Assembly: GCA_028696285.1 (NCBI GenBank)
Contig: JAQVHJ010000046.1
Span: forward strand, 1-10,213
Direction of reading: 5' to 3'
Length of the DNA: 10,213 nucleotides
Source: a bacterium
GTDB lineage: Bacteria > AUK180 > JAQVHJ01
Numbering within the stretch: position 1 is the first letter of the stretch; each line of letters starts with the position of its first letter. Below are positions 6,309 through 10,213 of this stretch, piece after piece. The notes beneath the pieces were generated by a model. That model worked only from the letters and a program-made list of their open reading frames with translations. It made no database searches and was not told the origin of the DNA. The position numbers and the translations under genes are program-made.

Positions 6309-7474
6309 AAGAATTCTTCAACATTACTAAACGGTTCCCGGCGTGTTATTGCCTGTTCAATCTCCTGCGCGCCGTTCAGATCTCCTAAAAGCATTGCACC
6401 GACAATCTTTTCTGATTCAATAAATGCCTTTTTATAAATGAATTTACCGGGATTCTCAATCATTTTAGATTCAAGTTTATTTTCCATATCTAATTTTCCG
6501 ATACAGAACAGGTCGATGCCAACCACCTTTAATTTATGAGAAGAGATTGTCCCGGAATATTCTGTTTGTTTTCCGGACATGTTCAGTCCTGCAACTTTAC
6601 CCTGATCTTTTGCAGGTGGGTATATACCATAAACGACTCCCTTTACTTCTGCGCAATCACCTGCAGCAAATATATCCGGAACGGATGTCTGCATAAAGGA
6701 GTCGGTTTCAATTGCCCTGTTTGTTTTTATGTCAGTATTTTTAACCAGTTCGAGATGTGACCTGACCCCTGCGGAGATCAATATTAATTCACCGGGAATA
6801 TCTTTCCCTGATTTTGTTTTAATCCCTGTAGCGGTATCTTCTCCTGAAATTGATTCTGTTGTTTCATTCAGATAGAAATTAAATCCTTTCTCTTCCAGTT
6901 CTTTTCTTAGAATTAGCGCACCGCCGTTATCCAGTTGTCTTGGAAGTAATCTTTCAAAGAACTCAATAACCGAAACAGTTTTACCTTGTTTAACAAAAGA
7001 GTTTGCGGTCTCTAATCCCAATAGCCCGCCCCCGATAATAATTACATTTTTAACGCTCTTGAGATATTCAAGGATTTGTTTTGAGTCCTTTGCATCGCGC
7101 AAAGAAAAGACACCCGTTTTCTCTACTCCCGGGATCGGAGGAATAAAAGAGTAGCCTCCCGAAGCAATTAATAGTTTATCAAAATTAAAATCTTGTCCTG
7201 AAGCAGTTGTTATCGTTTTATTTCCGATGTTCAGAGAGATTACTTTAGTGTTCAGGAAAAGTTCGATATTTTTCTTTTTGTAGAAATCTTTATTATGAAT
7301 GATTATTTTATTTAATTCGATCTCCCCGCTAATTACATCGATTAATCTTGGCCTGTAATAGAATGGAATTGATTCCTCCGTAAAAATCTGAATTTCGGCT
7401 TTACCATCTGCATCCCTCAAGGCTAATGCTGCAGAATCTCCGGCAACACCATTACCAATTATGATATACTTCAT
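6299..7474 (-). CDS. FAD/NAD(P)-dependent oxidoreductase, rubredoxin reductase / nitrite reductase-like
   Basis: A 391-residue flavoprotein of the pyridine nucleotide-disulphide oxidoreductase superfamily, cytoplasmic. It has an N-terminal FAD Rossmann motif IIIGNGVAGDSAA (4-16), the YYRPRL segment (39-44) common in NADH:rubredoxin reductases and NirB-type proteins, the LLIASGG motif (101-107), a second Rossmann motif IIIGGGLLGLETA (145-157) for NAD(P)H with an acidic residue (E171) ending the next strand, favouring NADH, and the FAD-binding DIFAAGDCAEV (267-277). No redox-active CxxC is seen, so electrons probably pass straight from FAD to a protein partner such as rubredoxin; no rubredoxin gene is in the window. 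The ATG at 7474 has the ribosome site AAGGAGT. It lies between the ComFB-like gene (47-base gap) and the YgjP gene (49-base gap). The family is sure; the electron acceptor is inferred. Confidence 0.9.
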   Translation of the reverse strand: MKYIIIGNGVAGDSAALALRDADGKAEIQIFTEESIPFYYRPRLIDVISGEIELNKIIIHNKDFYKKKNIELFLNTKVISLNIGNKTITTASGQDFNFDKLLIASGGYSFIPPIPGVEKTGVFSLRDAKDSKQILEYLKSVKNVIIIGGGLLGLETANSFVKQGKTVSVIEFFERLLPRQLDNGGALILRKELEEKGFNFYLNETTESISGEDTATGIKTKSGKDIPGELILISAGVRSHLELVKNTDIKTNRAIETDSFMQTSVPDIFAAGDCAEVKGVVYGIYPPAKDQGKVAGLNMSGKQTEYSGTISSHKLKVVGIDLFCIGKLDMENKLESKMIENPGKFIYKKAFIESEKIVGAMLLGDLNGAQEIEQAITRREPFSNVEEFFKE

Positions 7475-7521
7475 ATTTACTCCTTAATTTAAAACTAAAA
7501 TTTCCGGACGGATTTTTCTGG

Positions 7522-7806
7522 TTAGTCTTCGTCGTTATTGGTTATTCCCTTCGGATTCTCTTTAACAATCTTGATTGCTTTCAGAACCTCAACAAGGATT
7601 TCAGCGCGCAGCTGTTCTGAATTGAGTTCAACTTCAGTTAAGATGTACCCCTTTCTTGTTCTTGCATATTTCGGTTTAAGATGATTTAAAGTATAGGCAA
7701 TAACATCTTCCTGTAGAGTCTTCGAGTTTTTTAATTCAGGATCCTTTTGCGCTTCTGTTGCTACAAGTTCCTTTACAATATCTTCAAGATAATTTTTTAT
7801 GGCCAT
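7522..7806 (-). CDS. ComFB-family protein, Cys-less variant
   Basis: A 94-residue cytoplasmic protein matching the late-competence ComFB family: KNYLEDIVKELV near the N-terminus (4-15) corresponds to the family NyxEdiV helix, and DVIAYTLNHLKPKY with RKG (34-53) corresponds to D(I/V)xAlxLNxLPPxY..T.kG. ComFB was named from the Bacillus competence operon, and family members in cyanobacteria have been reported to bind c-di-GMP. The two Cys usually found just before the D(I/V)xAlxLN segment are absent here (the stretch reads NSKTLQED). The gene begins 18 bases after the GAF-HD-GYP gene with a strong GGGAGGT ribosome site, so the two are co-transcribed. I infer that this protein may read the c-di-GMP level that its neighbour controls. 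No competence gene is visible nearby. Confidence 0.8.
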   Translation of the reverse strand: MAIKNYLEDIVKELVATEAQKDPELKNSKTLQEDVIAYTLNHLKPKYARTRKGYILTEVELNSEQLRAEILVEVLKAIKIVKENPKGITNNDED

Positions 7807-7824
7807 TGAAAACCTCCCGCGATT

Positions 7825-8997
7825 TTATTCATCTTTAAATTCATTATAAATTTCCATTATATTTTCATATTTTTCAAAGAAAGTATCAACAATTTTCGGG
7901 TCAAATTGCTGTCCTCTTTCTTCCTTGATCAGATTGATAATCTTTTCAAGGGGCCACGGATCTTTGTATGGCCTTTTTGAAGAGAGAGCATCGAACACAT
8001 CAGCAAGAGCAACGATCCTTCCTTCGAGGGGAATCTCTTCCCCGCCGGTTCCTAACGGATATCCCTTCCCATTATACTTTTCATGATGAGATAGAGCAAT
8101 TTTCCTTGAGATTTCTATTATGTCAGAATCGGGATTCTTGAGAATATCTCCCCCGATAGTTGTATGAGATTTCATTACTTCCCATTCCTCTGCATCTAAT
8201 TTCCCGGGTTTTAAAAGGATTCTGTCGGGTATTCCGATTTTCCCGATGTCGTGCATAGGGCTTGCGAACTTGATTGTTTCAACTTCAGATTCCGAGAGCC
8301 CCACGCCTTTTGCAATTACTGCAGAATATTCACTCATTCTTTTAATATGCAGGGCGGTGTCTTCGTCCTTGTATTCTGCTGCTACAGCTAATCGAATGAT
8401 TGTATTATAATGCGCCTTTTTAATTCCATCGGTTAACTTTGCGTTGTTAATTGCAACGGCAGCCTGGGAAGCCATTGACAGAATCAGATTTTCGAACTCC
8501 CTCTTGAATGGAACAGGTTTCCCGTTCTCCGTTGAGTTGATTAATTGAAGAACCCCGGTAATCTTACCTTCATTGTCCTTCATGGGAATAATCAGCATTG
8601 AAACCGTACGGTAATTATACTGCTTATCAAAATCCTTTTTATGTGAATATTCAACATTGTCAGGAATGTTATATGCATCGGGAATATTTAATATGTCTCC
8701 GGTGAAAGCCACATATCCTGCGAGATTCTTCTTGTTAATGGGTAATGTGAACTTTTTATACGCGCTTTTCTCTGCTTCAACACCATCCCGGTTTTTGATA
8801 GTATCATTCTGGCTGATCATGAAAACGAGTTCATTGCCTTCCTTGATATAAAGAGACCCGGCATCTGAATTGGTAAAGCTTCTTGCTTCTGTAACAATAT
8901 TGTTAAGAAGTTTCTCAAGGTTATGCTCACTGGTAAGAGATATGGCAATTTTAATTAGTTTTTCTATCTGCTGTTCTAACTGTATTGAGTTCTGCAT
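7825..8997 (-). CDS. GAF-HD-GYP protein, probable c-di-GMP phosphodiesterase
   Basis: A 390-residue cytoplasmic protein. A GAF sensory domain occupies about 20-187 (DAGSLYI, LAGYVAFTG, LIIPMKDNEGKITGVLQLIN). The HD-GYP domain follows from about 195 to 380. The catalytic residues are present: H218, HDIGK (H249, D250, K253), H278, HHE (H304, H305, E306), GKGYP (311-314 region) and D333 in LADVFDALSSKRPYK. The usual W-D-G before GYP reads Y-N-G here, a variant I believe is common in the family, so hydrolysis of c-di-GMP is likely, controlled by a ligand of the GAF domain. There is no membrane segment or receiver domain. The ATG at 8997 has an AAGGAGGAG ribosome site 9 bases upstream and a near-consensus promoter. 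It heads the cluster with the ComFB-like gene, oxidoreductase and YgjP gene. Confidence 0.93.
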   Translation of the reverse strand: MQNSIQLEQQIEKLIKIAISLTSEHNLEKLLNNIVTEARSFTNSDAGSLYIKEGNELVFMISQNDTIKNRDGVEAEKSAYKKFTLPINKKNLAGYVAFTGDILNIPDAYNIPDNVEYSHKKDFDKQYNYRTVSMLIIPMKDNEGKITGVLQLINSTENGKPVPFKREFENLILSMASQAAVAINNAKLTDGIKKAHYNTIIRLAVAAEYKDEDTALHIKRMSEYSAVIAKGVGLSESEVETIKFASPMHDIGKIGIPDRILLKPGKLDAEEWEVMKSHTTIGGDILKNPDSDIIEISRKIALSHHEKYNGKGYPLGTGGEEIPLEGRIVALADVFDALSSKRPYKDPWPLEKIINLIKEERGQQFDPKIVDTFFEKYENIMEIYNEFKDE

Positions 8998-9028
8998 AAA
9001 ACGGAACTCCTCCTTTTTATTATTATAT

Positions 9029-9057
9029 AGTATAACAGATTTATTTGATTATGTCAA
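9029..9057 (-). promoter_or_regulatory. Near-consensus sigma-70 promoter of the HD-GYP-comFB cluster
   Basis: Minus strand TTGACA (9052-9057), 17-base spacer, TATACT (9029-9034), with TGT before the -10 (extended -10). The AAGGAGGAG ribosome site at 9007-9015 follows about 15 bases downstream, giving a short leader. Confidence 0.8.
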
Positions 9058-9179
9058 GTTTAAATAAGACAGTTTTTCCCTTAAAATTTGTGTAGAAATC
9101 GAAGGAACGGTGTATATTGCGTAAAAAGTAATATTTACCAAGGGGAAAAACAAAGTATATTCAAAGTGTGGTTAAACTT
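9056..9179. repeat. Nested inverted repeats in the divergent intergenic region
   Basis: Outer arms AAGTTTAA (9056-9063) and TTAAACTT (9172-9179) enclose inner arms GTTTTTCCCTT (9072-9082) and AAGGGGAAAAAC (9140-9151), which pair with one bulged G. The set fills the space between the two divergent promoters and overlaps the HD-GYP -35 box. No gene is seen in the roughly 285 bases between the two starts apart from the 7-codon leader. Chance is possible in such AT-rich DNA. Confidence 0.3.
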
Positions 9180-9212
9180 TTTAAATTGCCGAAAAATTTC
9201 CCTAAAAAAAAC

Positions 9213-9241
9213 TTGATTAATCATATTAAATAAAGTATAAT
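9213..9241 (+). promoter_or_regulatory. Sigma-70 promoter of the acyl-CoA synthetase
   Basis: TTGATT (9213-9218), 17-base spacer, TATAAT (9236-9241). Transcription would start near 9248, about 35 bases before the synthetase ATG and just before the leader ORF. Confidence 0.75.
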
Positions 9242-9262
9242 ATAAATTCAAAGGAAAGAGTA

Positions 9263-9286
9263 ATGGATAAAGGAGCATATTTATGA
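9263..9286 (+). CDS. Seven-codon leader ORF overlapping the synthetase start
   Basis: ATG at 9263 encodes MDKGAYL and stops at TGA 9284-9286. AAGGAAAGAG (9251-9260) is a fair ribosome site just before it. Its stop overlaps the synthetase start as ATGA (9283-9286), the usual arrangement for translational coupling, and the synthetase ribosome site AAAGGAG lies inside it. It may be a coupling leader peptide or chance. Confidence 0.35.
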   Translation: MDKGAYL

Positions 9287-10213
9287 GTTTAAAAAGTTGT
9301 AAGACATTACCGGATATTTTTCATCTTGCACTTAAGACTAATCCTGATGGTGATTTTGTAAGGATGGTCAAAGAAGAAGAAGTCTTCAGGATTTCATACA
9401 GAACTGCGGACATGATGATAAATACCCTGACAAGATTTTTAATTTCGAAAGGTTTAAAGAAGGGAGACAGGATTGCTGTTTTGGGTTCTAATTCACCCGA
9501 ATGGGCAATTTCATATCTATCTGTTATCAATTTTGGGGGAGTGGTTGTTCCCATTGATAAAACGCTTCCTCTCCCAGAAATTCTTCATATCCTCAGATTT
9601 TCTGAAACAAAATGTATTATTGCAGAGTTGAAATATTTAAAAGACTTAACCGATTATATGGAAGAGATTCCGGACATTGAATTACTGATAAACTTCGGTT
9701 TTGAAAAGGAAGACGAAGAGATACCGAGTCTTTCAAGTATATTTGGAATGGAGTTTCCTAATATTCCCATTGAACATCCTGAAGAATCGGACCTCGCATC
9801 TTTGATATTTACCTCAGGAACGACAGGCCTTGCAAAGGGTGTTCAATTGACTCATAAAAATTTCACAAGGGATATTATCCTCGTCAGGGAGTGGATTGAT
9901 ATAGGAATAAAAGATTGCGTTTACCTGATCCTTCCAATGAACCATGTATTTGCCTTTACCTGCGGTTTCCTTGGATCTGTTTCGGGTGCGACATCATTCT
10001 CCTGCGCAAGATCGTTCAGGCCAAATGAAATTCTTGAAGATATTAAAATGACCGAGGTAACGATATTTCTTGGTGTGCCGTTGCTTTTTGATAAAATCCT
10101 GGCAGGTATTGATAAAAAGGTTGAGGAGAAAGGCGTTCTTACAAGAAGTATTGTTAAGACCAGTTTCATTGCGTCGAAATTTCTGAAAAACGTTTTCAAT
10201 TCCCGCAGTGGCG
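9283..10213 (+). CDS. AMP-forming acyl-CoA synthetase (long-chain fatty acid-CoA ligase type), C-terminus cut by window edge
   Basis: The first 310 residues of an ANL-superfamily adenylating enzyme, which activates a carboxylate with ATP to an acyl-AMP and then to the CoA thioester. Visible signatures: YRTADMMINTL and GDRIAVLGSNSPEW (61-74) of the N-terminal domain, VVPID (88-92), the phosphate-binding loop LIFTSGTTGLAKGVQLTH (174-191), LPMNHVFAF (217-225) and FLGVPLLFDKI (262-272). The LPMNHVFAF segment and overall layout suit long- or medium-chain fatty acid ligases, but acyl specificity is not readable here and an acyl-ACP synthetase is possible. The ATG at 9283 has AAAGGAG seven bases upstream and its own promoter at 9213-9241. 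It is divergent from the HD-GYP cluster. The A8/A10 hinge and catalytic Lys lie beyond the window. Confidence 0.93.
   Translation, partial: MSLKSCKTLPDIFHLALKTNPDGDFVRMVKEEEVFRISYRTADMMINTLTRFLISKGLKKGDRIAVLGSNSPEWAISYLSVINFGGVVVPIDKTLPLPEILHILRFSETKCIIAELKYLKDLTDYMEEIPDIELLINFGFEKEDEEIPSLSSIFGMEFPNIPIEHPEESDLASLIFTSGTTGLAKGVQLTHKNFTRDIILVREWIDIGIKDCVYLILPMNHVFAFTCGFLGSVSGATSFSCARSFRPNEILEDIKMTEVTIFLGVPLLFDKILAGIDKKVEEKGVLTRSIVKTSFIASKFLKNVFNSRSG

Noticed and set aside
7475..7521. TCCGTCCGGA hairpin with flanking A and T runs between comFB and the oxidoreductase as a terminator
   Set aside because: The paired core is only 3-4 bp with a 2-3 base loop and internal mismatches, and the following T run is broken; read-through to the next gene is more likely.
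8998..9282. Riboswitch or small RNA gene in the divergent intergenic region
   Set aside because: I recognise no riboswitch core or terminator, and each promoter leaves only a short leader before its gene.
9921..10199. Minus-strand open frame of 92 codons
   Set aside because: It is antisense to the acyl-CoA synthetase, whose motifs prove the plus frame is the coding one. The same applies to 9321-9554.

Overview
The window is AT-rich (well under 40 % G+C by eye) bacterial chromosomal DNA, densely coded, with canonical sigma-70 promoters and Shine-Dalgarno sites. Nine of the ten confident genes lie on the minus strand; only the right-hand gene is on the plus strand. No rRNA, tRNA, insertion sequence, CRISPR array or phage gene was seen. 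The lineage cannot be fixed from this sequence. The Cache-sensor cyclase with a C-terminal TPR-like tail, the ComFB-like protein and the GAF-HD-GYP protein would suit a spirochaete-like or other deep-branching, probably anaerobic Gram-negative, but this is a low-confidence guess.

Layout from right to left. At 9283-10213 (+) is the start of an AMP-forming acyl-CoA synthetase, preceded by a good promoter and a 7-codon leader ORF whose stop overlaps the synthetase start. It is divergent from a minus-strand cluster with a near-consensus promoter (9029-9057): GAF-HD-GYP c-di-GMP phosphodiesterase (8997-7825), ComFB-like protein (7806-7522), FAD/NAD oxidoreductase of the rubredoxin-reductase type (7474-6299) and YgjP/DUF45 metallopeptidase (6249-5515). 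A DUF3024-like small protein (5437-5132) follows with its own promoter.

A second minus-strand operon begins at a promoter at 4893-4921: nucleotidyltransferase-fold protein (4865-4011), dCache-HAMP-class III cyclase-like protein (4008-1903), HhH DNA glycosylase with a C-terminal Cys cluster (1903-1130) and RarA/MgsA AAA+ ATPase (1137 to the window edge). These four genes abut or overlap by 1 to 8 bases, so they are almost certainly co-transcribed and translationally coupled. This puts a membrane signalling protein next to two DNA-repair genes.

The most notable points are: (1) the cyclase domain has lost both transition-state residues and carries Asp-to-Glu changes at two further key sites, so it may be a pseudo-cyclase; (2) a c-di-GMP phosphodiesterase sits beside a ComFB homologue that lacks the family's Cys pair; (3) the DNA glycosylase lacks the HhH lysine and has altered Cys spacing; (4) the YgjP leader carries the anti-Shine-Dalgarno heptamer directly before its ATG, next to a perfect 22-bp palindrome. 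No wholly new system is demonstrable from this window alone.
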